NCBI GenBank assembly: GCA_964593555.1
Contig: CAZQIC010000001.1
Span: forward strand, 1-64,000
Source of the DNA: CAZQIC01 sp964593555
GTDB lineage: Bacteria > Bacteroidota > Bacteroidia > JAFLBG01
DNA: 64,000 bases
Direction: 5' to 3'
Shown here: piece after piece, positions 26,379 through 35,526 of the stretch
Layout: each line of letters opens with the position of its first letter
Position numbering within the stretch: the stretch's first letter is position 1
Translations under genes and position numbers: made by a program
The notes under the pieces: model-generated
What the model was told of the DNA's origin: nothing
Database searches by the model: none
The model's input: only the letters and a program-made list of their open reading frames with translations

Positions 26379-27188
26379 TTATTTTTTAGTACAAACAATT
26401 TGATTTTTGAACTTTAAGTTAATTACCGAATATTTTTCCCAGAAACCTGTTGTGTTTAATCCCTCTTTATAAAATGTCATTAACTTATTAAATTTTCCTT
26501 CAATTTCCTGCGAGTCGCCAAAAATTATTTTGTGATCGCCCGCGGTAGGAATTAATTCTATATCTCTTTCTTCGTTAACGTATAGTTGTTTTACCTGCGC
26601 TTTCCAGAAGTCATCTGCTTCAATAAATTTTGCAATCGAATATAGATCATCTAAAATAGAGTGGGTCCTGGCAAACGGATGTTCTGATATATCATCCATT
26701 GTATACATGTACCTTCTCGAGAAAGGTTCGTTAATATAGCCGTTGGCTACAAGCACTCTTGCACTGTACTTATCTGATAAGGGCATTATTTTCGCTTCTT
26801 CATCAATATAATAACTTTCATCATTCCAATTGTAAATACGAATGATGGGTACTCTTTGTTTTACATTTATATTAACAATTCCGTCCCCTGTCATGTATAT
26901 GTTCGCGTCGGCAATAGCCGCATGACTATTTAACACTTTCTCTAATTCATTTATGTTAAGTGAAGTTATTGGTTGATTCACTATGCTGTCTCCTTTCTCT
27001 TGTAGTATTTGTTTTATGTCGCTTTGTTCCACAAAATAATTTTCTTCATCTTGTTCAATTGAAATGTTTAATCCTTTTCCCTTTACTTCGCGCTGGTTTT
27101 TTTCAACAAACCCCAATGTAAAAAATAGCCCGGCTACTAAAAGTATCCAGATCGAGACCATTGCTATTTTTTTTAATTTTTCTTTCAT
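26379..27188 (-). CDS. ftsQ: Cell division protein FtsQ
   Basis: 269 residues: short cytoplasmic start, one membrane segment (about 8-26, IAMVSIWILLVAGLFFTLGF), then a periplasmic POTRA and FtsQ beta domain. It links the Z ring to the FtsL/FtsI/FtsW synthase. Sequence is divergent from proteobacterial FtsQ, but the position between murC and ftsA and the topology are as expected. Gaps are 2 bp to murC and 5 bp to ftsA. Confidence 0.85.
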   Translation of the reverse strand: MKEKLKKIAMVSIWILLVAGLFFTLGFVEKNQREVKGKGLNISIEQDEENYFVEQSDIKQILQEKGDSIVNQPITSLNINELEKVLNSHAAIADANIYMTGDGIVNINVKQRVPIIRIYNWNDESYYIDEEAKIMPLSDKYSARVLVANGYINEPFSRRYMYTMDDISEHPFARTHSILDDLYSIAKFIEADDFWKAQVKQLYVNEERDIELIPTAGDHKIIFGDSQEIEGKFNKLMTFYKEGLNTTGFWEKYSVINLKFKNQIVCTKK

Positions 27189-27190
27189 CT

Positions 27191-28594
27191 TTAGTTGACT
27201 GCTTTTGACAATGCAATCTTTAATGGTTCTACAAATGTATCTATGTCTCCGGCTCCAAGCGTTAAAAGCACCTCGGGTTTTTTATTAACAACATCTTTTA
27301 CCAGTGTTTCTTTTTGGCAGACTTGTTTGCTTGCAAGATTTATTTTACTTAAAAGCATGGATGACGTTATTCCCGGGATCGGAGCTTCCCTTGCCGGATA
27401 TATTTCCATTAAATACAATTCATCAAGCAATTCCAGGCTTCTGGCAAACTCATCAATAAAATCGCGTGTTCGTGTAAATAAGTGCGGCTGAAATATTCCT
27501 GTTATCTTTTTCGTTGGATAAAGTTGTTTTACTGATGAAATGCAGGCTTTCAATTCCGCAGGGTGATGTGCATAATCATCTATGTAAATTAGTTTTTCTG
27601 TTTTAATCTGGTAATCAAAACGTCGCCTTACTCCAAGGAAAGAAGCGAGCGCTTCTTTTATTTTATTTTCTGGAATGTTCATCTCCATTGCGACCGCTGT
27701 TGCTGCAATGGAGTTTTCAATGTTATGCATCCCGGGCAAACCAAGTGACACCTTCTCAATTTTTTTATTCGGACAAATTATGGAATAATTAAATGAGCCA
27801 TTTTCAATTGAAATGTCGCTGGCATAATAATCTGCCTTTTCATTTAGTGCGTATGTTATACAATTTTTATTATTTAAAGTCTCACTGACAATTTTTTTGA
27901 GGATCAATTTCCCTCCCGGTTTTACTTTTTTACTAAAAAGTGAATACGATTCTTTAACATGTTCACTGTCGCCATAAATATCCAGATGATCTGCATCGGC
28001 AGATGTAATTACTGCAATGTTTGGATGTAATGTTAAAAAGGATCTATCATATTCATCGGCCTCTACTACAACGGGCGTATTATTATTGATTACTTTGCTT
28101 AGTAAAAAGTTGGTGTTGTAGTTTTGAGTTATGCCGCCTAAGAAAGCTGTGCAATCTATTTGCGCAGTTTTAAGGATGTGTGTGATGAGTGAAGAGACAG
28201 TTGTTTTTCCATGTGTTCCACCCACAGCGATAGTATACAGTTGTTCAGTAATTAATCCCAGAGCTTCAGCGCGCTTAATAACAGATAACTCACACTCTTT
28301 TAAGTATACAAGTTCGCTGTGGTTTTGTGGAACTGCAGGCGTATAAATAATTAAAATACTATTCGGTTCTTTTTTTACAGCTTCAGTAACAAACGATGGA
28401 GAGCTATTTATGTTGTCATCGAAGTGTACCGGAATTCCCTCGTTGATGAGTTCGGTGGTGAGTGCTGTTGAGGTTTTATCATACCCTGCAACATTTTTTC
28501 CAATGGTTTTAAAGTATCTTGCAAGCGCACTCATCCCAATACCTCCAATGCCAAGGAAATAAACATGCTTAATATTTTTAAACTCTATTTTCAA
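27191..28594 (-). CDS. murC: UDP-N-acetylmuramate--L-alanine ligase
   Basis: 467 residues. It adds L-Ala to UDP-MurNAc in the cytoplasm. FLGIGGIGMSALARYF is the N-terminal nucleotide motif, VGGTHGKTTVSSLI the ATP P-loop, and DDYAHHPAE the C-terminal signature. The start appears to be TTG at 28594; no ATG or GTG fits nearby, and the conserved part begins at residue 8. The 61 bp before it carry a short-period repeat, the only sizeable gap before ftsZ in the operon. Confidence 0.95.
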   Translation of the reverse strand: MKIEFKNIKHVYFLGIGGIGMSALARYFKTIGKNVAGYDKTSTALTTELINEGIPVHFDDNINSSPSFVTEAVKKEPNSILIIYTPAVPQNHSELVYLKECELSVIKRAEALGLITEQLYTIAVGGTHGKTTVSSLITHILKTAQIDCTAFLGGITQNYNTNFLLSKVINNNTPVVVEADEYDRSFLTLHPNIAVITSADADHLDIYGDSEHVKESYSLFSKKVKPGGKLILKKIVSETLNNKNCITYALNEKADYYASDISIENGSFNYSIICPNKKIEKVSLGLPGMHNIENSIAATAVAMEMNIPENKIKEALASFLGVRRRFDYQIKTEKLIYIDDYAHHPAELKACISSVKQLYPTKKITGIFQPHLFTRTRDFIDEFARSLELLDELYLMEIYPAREAPIPGITSSMLLSKINLASKQVCQKETLVKDVVNKKPEVLLTLGAGDIDTFVEPLKIALSKAVN

Positions 28595-28600
28595 TTTAGT

Positions 28601-28651
28601 GTTGTTTATTGTCTGTTATTTGTTGTCGGTTATTCTAACAGCCAACAACGG
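28601..28651. repeat. Short-period hairpin repeat between murC and murG
   Basis: A run of related 7-base units (TTGTTTA, TTGTCTG, TTATTTG, TTGTCGG) ends in an inverted repeat: GTTGTCGG (28622-28629) against CCAACAAC (28642-28649), one mismatch. It is the only long non-coding gap in the middle of the dcw operon. Confidence 0.55.
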
Positions 28652-28655
28652 ATAA

Positions 28656-29765
28656 CTACTCTTTTATATTTATTAGTGCCAATGCTTCTTTTGCAATCGT
28701 CTCTGCCGCATTTTTAAAAGCCAATGCGGAAATATTTTGTCGTAATTCATTTTGTCTCGCTTCATTATTGATCAAATCCGTAATCGCTTGTGGTAATAGT
28801 TCTTTCGCTTCTACATCTTTAACTAAAATTGCCGCGTCTTTTTTTACCAAGGCCATCGCATTTTTTGTCTGGTGATCTTCTGCCACATTTGGTGAAGGAA
28901 TTAAAATGCAGGGTTTACCAACCAAACATAATTCTGAAATACTAATTGCGCCGGCTCTCGATATTACAATATCAGCCACCGAATATGCATAATTCATTTT
29001 GCTTATAAAATCAAAAGCCAGTATTCCTTTATTTTCTTTTCCTTTTACTACTTCTTTTGCAGTTGAGATATAGCCTTTTCCGGTTTGCCAGATCAGTTGA
29101 AGATTATTCTCTTCAATCATTGACACTGCCTTTGCAATACTTTCGTTTATTGTTCTTGCTCCTAAACTTCCGCCAATCACAAGTACGGTTTTTTTATTCT
29201 TATCTAAACCGAAAAAAGAATAAGCTTCGTCGTTTTTTGCTTTTACTTCCTGTATATCCTGTCTTACAGGATTGCCGGTTACTATTATTTTATCTTTTGG
29301 AAAAAACTTTTCCATTCCCTCGTAAGCCACACATATCTTGTTTACTTTTTTTGACAATAGCTTATTAGTAATTCCCGGATATGAATTCTGTTCCTGTATA
29401 AGTGTCTTTATTTTTTTACCTGTAGCCGCACGCAATAATGGTCCGCTTGCATAACCCCCTGTACCAATAGCCATATCGGGTTTAAACTCACGTATTATTT
29501 TTTTTGCCTTCATTAAACTTGATAGCACTTTAAACGGGAACGATAAATTATCTAACGTTAATCTTCTTTGTAAGCCGCTTATCCAAAGCCCTACAATTTT
29601 ATATCCCGCCTGCGGAACTTTTTCCATTTCCATTCTTCCCTGGGCTCCAACAAAAAGTATTTCAACATTGCTATGCAATAATTTTAATGCATTAGCAATT
29701 GCAACTGCCGGGAAAATATGTCCGCCGGTCCCACCTCCACTTATAATTACTCTAAGCTGTTTCAA
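28656..29765 (-). CDS. murG: UDP-GlcNAc:lipid I GlcNAc transferase
   Basis: A 369-residue GT28-family enzyme that makes lipid II on the inner face of the membrane. SGGGTGGHIFPAVAIANAL is the G-loop motif, GSLGARTINESI the second glycine motif, and SRAGAISISELCLVGKPCI the UDP-sugar site. The start overlaps the end of ftsW by 14 bp, indicating translational coupling. Confidence 0.95.
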   Translation of the reverse strand: MKQLRVIISGGGTGGHIFPAVAIANALKLLHSNVEILFVGAQGRMEMEKVPQAGYKIVGLWISGLQRRLTLDNLSFPFKVLSSLMKAKKIIREFKPDMAIGTGGYASGPLLRAATGKKIKTLIQEQNSYPGITNKLLSKKVNKICVAYEGMEKFFPKDKIIVTGNPVRQDIQEVKAKNDEAYSFFGLDKNKKTVLVIGGSLGARTINESIAKAVSMIEENNLQLIWQTGKGYISTAKEVVKGKENKGILAFDFISKMNYAYSVADIVISRAGAISISELCLVGKPCILIPSPNVAEDHQTKNAMALVKKDAAILVKDVEAKELLPQAITDLINNEARQNELRQNISALAFKNAAETIAKEALALINIKE

Positions 29766-30900
29766 CTTTAGCTGATTCTTTTTCGTTTTCTTTACTTACA
29801 CTTAAAATAATTCCTATCGCAATACTGGTAAACCAAATGGAGGTACCTCCCATGCTCACTAGTGGCAATGGCTGTCCTGTTACAGGAAAAAGGTTTACTG
29901 CAACACCCATATTTATCATCGCCTGGAAAACCAGGCTAAAACAACACCCAATGGCGAGGAAGCTTCCAAAGCTTTTTTCACTTTTCGAGGCGATCTTAAT
30001 TCCCCGATATAATAATATCAGGTATAAAAGGAGAATTAGCACTCCCATGCCAATTCCATATTCTTCAATGACGATAGCATAAATAAAATCGGAGTAGGGG
30101 TGGGGCAGAAAATTTTTCTGTGTACTTTGTCCCGGCCCTTTTCCAACAACACCTCCTGTGGCAATCGCAATTTTTGATTGGTCGGCCTGAAAATTTCCAT
30201 CTCCCTCCTGGCCGCTCGAAAAATTTTCGATCCTTGACTTCCATGTCGCAACACGATTACTAACATTGGGAAATGTGAAAACAAATAAAATAAAAAATGC
30301 AAAAAATACCACTGCCGAGCCGGTTAATATGCCAAGATGTTTTAATGGGATCCTGCCAATGAACATAAGCACAAAACTTGTTGTAAATAACGCAGCCGCT
30401 GTGGAGAAGTTGGCAGGTAAAATAAGTCCGCACATTATTACTATTGGAATAACGATGGGTAAAAAAGTTCCTTTAAAATTATTTATGTCTGTTTGTTTTA
30501 TAGCAAGCATCCGTGCGACATAAGCGATCAATGCCAGTTTGGCAAAATCGGATGTTTGAAAGGTGAGCCCTGTTCCGGGAATCGGTAACCAGCGGCTGGC
30601 TTCATTTAGGCTGTCTCCTTTGAGAAGGGTGAATAAGAGAAGTGGTATCGAAACAAAAAGCGCAATTTGTGACAGGCGCGAATAATAAGAATATTTAACC
30701 TTATGTGTTAAGTACATTAGCAATAATCCTATGCCAATTATTGTACTATGTTTAAAAAGATAAAACATCGTGTTCCCATCCTTATGTTTATAGGCCAGTG
30801 TAACTACTGAGCTATATACCACAAGCACGGAAACAATTGAGAGCAGTATTACTACGGCCCAAATTACCCTATCGCCTTTTACTTTAACAGGAATCTCCAT
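29752..30900 (-). CDS. ftsW: Septal peptidoglycan glycosyltransferase FtsW
   Basis: A 382-residue SEDS-family membrane protein with about ten membrane segments. It polymerises lipid II at the septum together with FtsI. Family features: RWLPIPGTGLTFQTSDFAKL, the FLPHPYSDFIYAIVIEEYG stretch and the TGQPLPLVSMGGTS motif. It ends in a charged tail and overlaps murG by 14 bp. Confidence 0.94.
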   Translation of the reverse strand: MEIPVKVKGDRVIWAVVILLSIVSVLVVYSSVVTLAYKHKDGNTMFYLFKHSTIIGIGLLLMYLTHKVKYSYYSRLSQIALFVSIPLLLFTLLKGDSLNEASRWLPIPGTGLTFQTSDFAKLALIAYVARMLAIKQTDINNFKGTFLPIVIPIVIMCGLILPANFSTAAALFTTSFVLMFIGRIPLKHLGILTGSAVVFFAFFILFVFTFPNVSNRVATWKSRIENFSSGQEGDGNFQADQSKIAIATGGVVGKGPGQSTQKNFLPHPYSDFIYAIVIEEYGIGMGVLILLLYLILLYRGIKIASKSEKSFGSFLAIGCCFSLVFQAMINMGVAVNLFPVTGQPLPLVSMGGTSIWFTSIAIGIILSVSKENEKESAKVETA

Positions 30901-30912
30901 TAAAAAAATTAT

Positions 30913-31425
30913 TTATCCTCTCAGTGTATTCACTATTTTTTTAAACTCATCTCCTCTTATTTTGTAATTGTCAAATGCATTGCTTGGGCAAGCTGGGCAA
31001 AACAATACTACATCACCTTTTTTCCCAAACCAATATGCTGTTTTCACTGCCTCCTCAACACTCATGGCAGTAATAAACATCGAATTGTCATTTTTGTAGT
31101 TTTTTAAAATGCTTTCTTCATTGTTGCCCAAATAAATTATCGCTTTTAATTTCTTTTTATTGAAAGTTGAAATAATTGAATAATCATTTCCGCTATCATA
31201 CCCTCCAACTATTAAAAGCACATGTGCGTCAATGCTCTCAAAAGAAGTAACCAGCTGTTCAACGCCACTTGATTTGGAATCATTCACATATGTAACGCCT
31301 TTTACGTCTGCTACAAATTCCATATTGTGTTCGTCCTGACCGGGCGCAACTTTATTGCGCGCGTTTAATGCTTTTTGCTCAAAGCTATTATTGTCCTGGG
31401 TTGTTTTTTTTGTCTCTTTTTCCAT
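30913..31425 (-). CDS. Stand-alone MurD C-terminal-domain paralogue
   Basis: 170 residues from the ATG at 31425 (16 bp after murD; an earlier in-frame ATG at 31488 would overlap murD by 47 bp). After about 45 charged residues it aligns with the C-terminal ligase domain of the adjacent MurD: EHNMEFVADVKG against EHRLELVGKVHG, VNDSKSSGV against INDSKATNV, IVGGYDSGNDYS against IVGGVDKGNDYS, GKKGDVVLFCPACPS against GKKGDVVLLSPACAS, and IRGDEFKKIV at the end. I count about 55 identities over some 132 positions. The UDP-binding and ATP-binding domains are absent. Residues contacting substrate in MurD are changed (KATN to KSSG, SPACAS to CPACPS). It cannot be a ligase by itself; it may bind MurD, its product or a partner. 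The reading frame is intact, so it is not obviously a relic. Confidence 0.75.
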   Translation of the reverse strand: MEKETKKTTQDNNSFEQKALNARNKVAPGQDEHNMEFVADVKGVTYVNDSKSSGVEQLVTSFESIDAHVLLIVGGYDSGNDYSIISTFNKKKLKAIIYLGNNEESILKNYKNDNSMFITAMSVEEAVKTAYWFGKKGDVVLFCPACPSNAFDNYKIRGDEFKKIVNTLRG

Positions 31426-31441
31426 TTTGTAAGGATGTTTT

Positions 31442-32788
31442 TTAAAGTGAACGTACTGCTTGTTTGAATTTTTGTCCTCGTTCTTCATAATTTTCGAATA
31501 GATCGAAGCTTGCGCAAGCAGGCGATAACAATACTACATCTCCTTTTTTTCCGAGATGATAACTTTGTTTAACTGCATCATGTGCTGAAATGGTCTCAAC
31601 TATTATTGGAACTATTTTTGAAAAGGTTTTTATTATCTTTTTATTGTCAGCTCCAAGACAAACGATCGCTTTCACTTTTTCTGCAACAAGATCTTTCAGG
31701 CTTGAATAATCATTTCCTTTATCCACGCCGCCAACGATCCAGATAACCGGGTTGGTCATGCTTTCTAATGCATACCAGGTAGAGTTAACGTTTGTTGCTT
31801 TGGAATCGTTGATGAATTCGATCCCATGAACTTTACCAACCAATTCGAGGCGGTGTTCAACATTTTGGAAATCTGAAAGGCTTTCGCGGATCACATCTTT
31901 TTTTACATCCGCGACTTTTGCTGCTATGGCAGCTGCCATCGAATTGTAAATGTTGTGTTTTCCTTGGAGCGCTAATTCTTGTATTGACATAGATAAAGGG
32001 TTGTTTTGGTTTATGTTTATTATTAATTGATTCTCTTCGAGGTAAGCGCCATTCTCAATTTTTTGATTTATTGAGAAAGGGTGATTGTTTGTAACAGTTG
32101 TTCTGTTTTTTAATTCTTTCATTAATTCCGGATCGTCCATGCAATAGATGAATACATCGCTGCTGGTTTGATTTTGAATTACCTTGAACTTTGAGTTGAC
32201 GTAATTTTCAAGTTTGTATTCGTACCTGTCCAAATGATCAGGTGTAATGTTCAATAAGATGGCTATGTCCGCTTTGAAGTCGTACATATCATCTAGTTGA
32301 AAACTGCTTAACTCGATCACATAGTAATCGTAGTTGTTCTCTGCTACCTGCAAGGCGAGACTTTTGCCAACATTCCCGGCTAGTCCAACATTCAACCCAG
32401 CTTTTTTAAGAATGTGATAAGTTAGCAGTGTTGTTGTTGTTTTTCCATTGCTGCCGGTGATGCATATTTTTTTTGCATTGGTATATCTTCCTGCAAATTC
32501 TATTTCTGATATCACAGGTATTTTTTTCTTTTTCAACTCTTGTATTATTGGCGCTTTATCAGGTATTCCCGGGCTTTTAATAATTTCTGAAGCAGCAAGA
32601 ATTTTTTCTTCTGTATGCTTCTCTTCTTCCCACGTTATGTTTTTTTGATCAAGCACTTTTTTATACTTCTCTTTTATTTTTCCTTTATCAGAAACAAAAA
32701 CATTGAAACCTTTTTGTAAGGCGAGAATTGCAGCGCCAACACCACTTTCGCCTGCTCCCAATACAACTATGTTTTTATTCGTATTCAA
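31442..32788 (-). CDS. murD: UDP-MurNAc-L-alanine--D-glutamate ligase
   Basis: 448 residues. It adds D-Glu to UDP-MurNAc-L-Ala. VLGAGESGVGAAILAL is the N-terminal UDP-binding motif, ITGSNGKTTTTLLTYH the P-loop, EHRLE the inter-domain signature, and INDSKATN and LLSPACASFDLF the C-terminal substrate site. All catalytic parts are present. Its own C-terminal domain is copied in the next gene. Confidence 0.95.
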   Translation of the reverse strand: MNTNKNIVVLGAGESGVGAAILALQKGFNVFVSDKGKIKEKYKKVLDQKNITWEEEKHTEEKILAASEIIKSPGIPDKAPIIQELKKKKIPVISEIEFAGRYTNAKKICITGSNGKTTTTLLTYHILKKAGLNVGLAGNVGKSLALQVAENNYDYYVIELSSFQLDDMYDFKADIAILLNITPDHLDRYEYKLENYVNSKFKVIQNQTSSDVFIYCMDDPELMKELKNRTTVTNNHPFSINQKIENGAYLEENQLIININQNNPLSMSIQELALQGKHNIYNSMAAAIAAKVADVKKDVIRESLSDFQNVEHRLELVGKVHGIEFINDSKATNVNSTWYALESMTNPVIWIVGGVDKGNDYSSLKDLVAEKVKAIVCLGADNKKIIKTFSKIVPIIVETISAHDAVKQSYHLGKKGDVVLLSPACASFDLFENYEERGQKFKQAVRSL

Positions 32789-32791
32789 TTT

Positions 32792-34045
32792 TTATCTTAG
32801 TTTCAGTGTTACAATTGTTAGTACCGCCAGCATTATTCCTGTGATCCAAAAGCGGGAAACAATTTTTGATTCATGTACTCCCAGTTTTTGATAGTGGTGA
32901 TGTAGTGGTGACATTTTGAATATTCTTCTTCCTTCACCGTATCTTTTTTTGGTGTATTTGAAATAACTTACCTGCATCATCACGGAAAGATTTTCGATCA
33001 GGAATACTCCGCAAAGAATGGGGATCAATAATTCTTTTCTTATTGCGATAGCGAATACTGCAATGATGCCTCCTAGTGCAAGACTTCCGGTATCGCCCAT
33101 AAATACTTGGGCAGGGAAGGAGTTGTACCACAAAAATCCAACGCAGGCTCCTACGAATGCACTCATGAAAACAACCAGCTCGCCAGAGTGTGGTATGTAC
33201 ATAATGTTGAGGTAATCGGCGAATACTGTGTTACCGGAAACGTAAGCGAAAATGGCGAGTGTAACTCCTATAATAGCAGATGTGCCGGTCGCAAGGCCAT
33301 CAATGCCATCAGTAATATTTGCACCGTTGGATACAGCTGTTACAATAAAGATTACAATAGGAATAAAAATTAACCAGGCCCACTTTCTGTAATCGCCGCC
33401 CATAAATTTTAACACTAACGCATAATCAAACTCGTGATTTTTTACGAAAGGAATTGTGGTCTTCATTGATTTGGTTCCCTCTGCAGCGTAAACAGGAATC
33501 CGTAGGTCGTCTTTTTCCCTGTCATCATCAATTGAATATGATTTTTGTCCGCTGCTGAATAATTTTTCTTTGACAACAACATCTTCGTGGGAATACAATA
33601 CTGCGGCGACAATAAATCCAATTCCTATTTGGCCAAGTATTTTGAATTTTCCGGCGAGACCCTTTTTGTCGTGTTTGAAAACTTTTATGTAATCATCAAG
33701 GAATCCAATGAGGCCAAGCCATATCGTGGATACGATCATCAAAATGATATAGATGTTATGAAGCTTCGCAAATAATATCGTTGGAATAAGTATTGCTGAA
33801 AGAATGATCAATCCTCCCATTGTAGGCGTTCCTTGTTTTTCAACTTGTCCTTTAAGTCCGAGATCCCGAATTGTTTCTCCAACTTGTTTTCTCTGAAGAA
33901 GGCGAATGATTCTCTTTCCAAACAGCATCGAAATAATAAGCGATACTACCAATGCCATTGCTGCACGGAATGAAATGTATTGGAATACGCCCGCTCCTGG
34001 CAGGTTAAATCTTTCGTCCAGATAACTAAACAGGTAGTAGAGCAT
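32792..34045 (-). CDS. mraY: Phospho-MurNAc-pentapeptide translocase
   Basis: A 417-residue integral membrane enzyme that makes lipid I from UDP-MurNAc-pentapeptide and undecaprenyl phosphate. Motifs: [43 protein letters not shown] and [12 protein letters not shown]. About 60 residues longer than the E. coli enzyme because of an insert near 175-240 ([17 protein letters not shown] region), an insertion I believe is common in Bacteroidota. It shares one base with the end of murE. Confidence 0.95.
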   Translation of the reverse strand: MLYYLFSYLDERFNLPGAGVFQYISFRAAMALVVSLIISMLFGKRIIRLLQRKQVGETIRDLGLKGQVEKQGTPTMGGLIILSAILIPTILFAKLHNIYIILMIVSTIWLGLIGFLDDYIKVFKHDKKGLAGKFKILGQIGIGFIVAAVLYSHEDVVVKEKLFSSGQKSYSIDDDREKDDLRIPVYAAEGTKSMKTTIPFVKNHEFDYALVLKFMGGDYRKWAWLIFIPIVIFIVTAVSNGANITDGIDGLATGTSAIIGVTLAIFAYVSGNTVFADYLNIMYIPHSGELVVFMSAFVGACVGFLWYNSFPAQVFMGDTGSLALGGIIAVFAIAIRKELLIPILCGVFLIENLSVMMQVSYFKYTKKRYGEGRRIFKMSPLHHHYQKLGVHESKIVSRFWITGIMLAVLTIVTLKLR

Positions 34046-35508
34046 TATTTTTCAAGTGTTTTAAAACATTCAATTAAAATTGCCATATCATCAAATGGGT
34101 GTTTTACACCCTTTATCTCCTGGTATTTTTCATGGCCCTTTCCTGCTACAATTATTATATCTCCTGCGTTGGCAAGGCTGCATGCTGTTTTTATTGCTTC
34201 TCTTCTATCTGTTATCGACAATGATTTTTTCTTTTGATGCGCTTCAATTCCTTTCGACATTTCCTTAATGATTGTTTCCGGATCTTCTGATCTCGGATTA
34301 TCGGAAGTGAGAATAACCTGGTCGCTTAACTCACAAGCGATCTTTGTCATCACTGGTCTTTTTTGTGCATCACGATCGCCGCCGCAACCAACAAGTGTTA
34401 TTACTTTTTCGTTTCCAGTTCTTATGTCTTTTATTGTTTTTAGAACATTGCTCAATGCGTCAGGTGTGTGCGCGTAATCAACGATTGCAATTATTCCTGT
34501 ATCGCTTCTCATGTGCTGAAAGCGTCCTTCAACAGGATTGATGGTGCTTATTGTTGTAAGTATATTTAGCTTGTCTTCTCTTAATAAATGAGCTGCAGCG
34601 TAAACAGCCAATATGTTATAGGCATTAAAGCTTCCAATGAGTTTGGTCCACATTTCGCTGCCATCAATATTTAAAAGCAGCCCCGTGAATTGATTTTCAA
34701 TTACTTTTCCTTTGTAATCGGCAAGGGTTTTTATTGAATAAGTTTTAAGCTGTGCACGTGAATTCTGTATCATTATCATGCCGTTTGCATCGTCTTTATT
34801 AGTAAGTGCGAAAGCTTCTTCCGGCAGTTGATCAAAAAATTTCTTTTTCGCTTTTATATATTCATCAAATGTTTTATGATAGTCTAAATGATCATGAGTG
34901 ATATTGGTAAATATTCCTCCTGTAAAATTTAAACCAGCTATTCTGTTTTGATCAACCGCATGTGAACTGACTTCCATAAAACAGTGAGAGCAGTTTCTCT
35001 CAACCATTTGGCGAAGCAGTTTATTTAATTGTAAAGGATCAGGTGTTGTATGTGTTGATGGAATTATTTCGTTGTTGATCTGATTTTGAATGGTGGATAA
35101 TAAACCAACATTGTGGCCAAGTGAACGGAACAACCTGAATAATAAAGTAGCGATCGTTGTTTTTCCATTTGTGCCGGTTACTCCAATGAGTTTTAATTCA
35201 GCTGATGGATTATCATAAAAATTAGAAGCAATAAGTCCGAGTGCAACACTGCAATCTTTAACTTTTACGTAAGTAATTTTTTCGTTCAGGTCATCAGGTA
35301 ATTCTTCGCAAACAATTGCCACAACACCGCTGGTGATTACTTTGTCAATGAATTTGTGTCCGTCAGTTTGTGTCCCACGAACAGCCACAAACAATCCATC
35401 CTTCTCTGCTTTACGTGAATCGAAACACACAGAAGCGATAGCAAGATTGGTTGAACCGATCACTTCGTTCAACCCTGCTTTATATAATATGTCTTTAAGC
35501 AACTTCAT
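34045..35508 (-). CDS. murE: UDP-MurNAc-tripeptide synthetase, meso-diaminopimelate type
   Basis: 487 residues. [16 protein letters not shown] is the P-loop, and [12 protein letters not shown] and HDHLDYH are further family motifs. The DNPR motif ([12 protein letters not shown]) marks specificity for meso-diaminopimelate, so the peptidoglycan should be of the DAP type. It overlaps mraY by one base and follows ftsI by 18 bp. Confidence 0.95.
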   Translation of the reverse strand: MKLLKDILYKAGLNEVIGSTNLAIASVCFDSRKAEKDGLFVAVRGTQTDGHKFIDKVITSGVVAIVCEELPDDLNEKITYVKVKDCSVALGLIASNFYDNPSAELKLIGVTGTNGKTTIATLLFRLFRSLGHNVGLLSTIQNQINNEIIPSTHTTPDPLQLNKLLRQMVERNCSHCFMEVSSHAVDQNRIAGLNFTGGIFTNITHDHLDYHKTFDEYIKAKKKFFDQLPEEAFALTNKDDANGMIMIQNSRAQLKTYSIKTLADYKGKVIENQFTGLLLNIDGSEMWTKLIGSFNAYNILAVYAAAHLLREDKLNILTTISTINPVEGRFQHMRSDTGIIAIVDYAHTPDALSNVLKTIKDIRTGNEKVITLVGCGGDRDAQKRPVMTKIACELSDQVILTSDNPRSEDPETIIKEMSKGIEAHQKKKSLSITDRREAIKTACSLANAGDIIIVAGKGHEKYQEIKGVKHPFDDMAILIECFKTLEK

Positions 35509-35526
35509 ATAATTTGCTTTCGCTTC

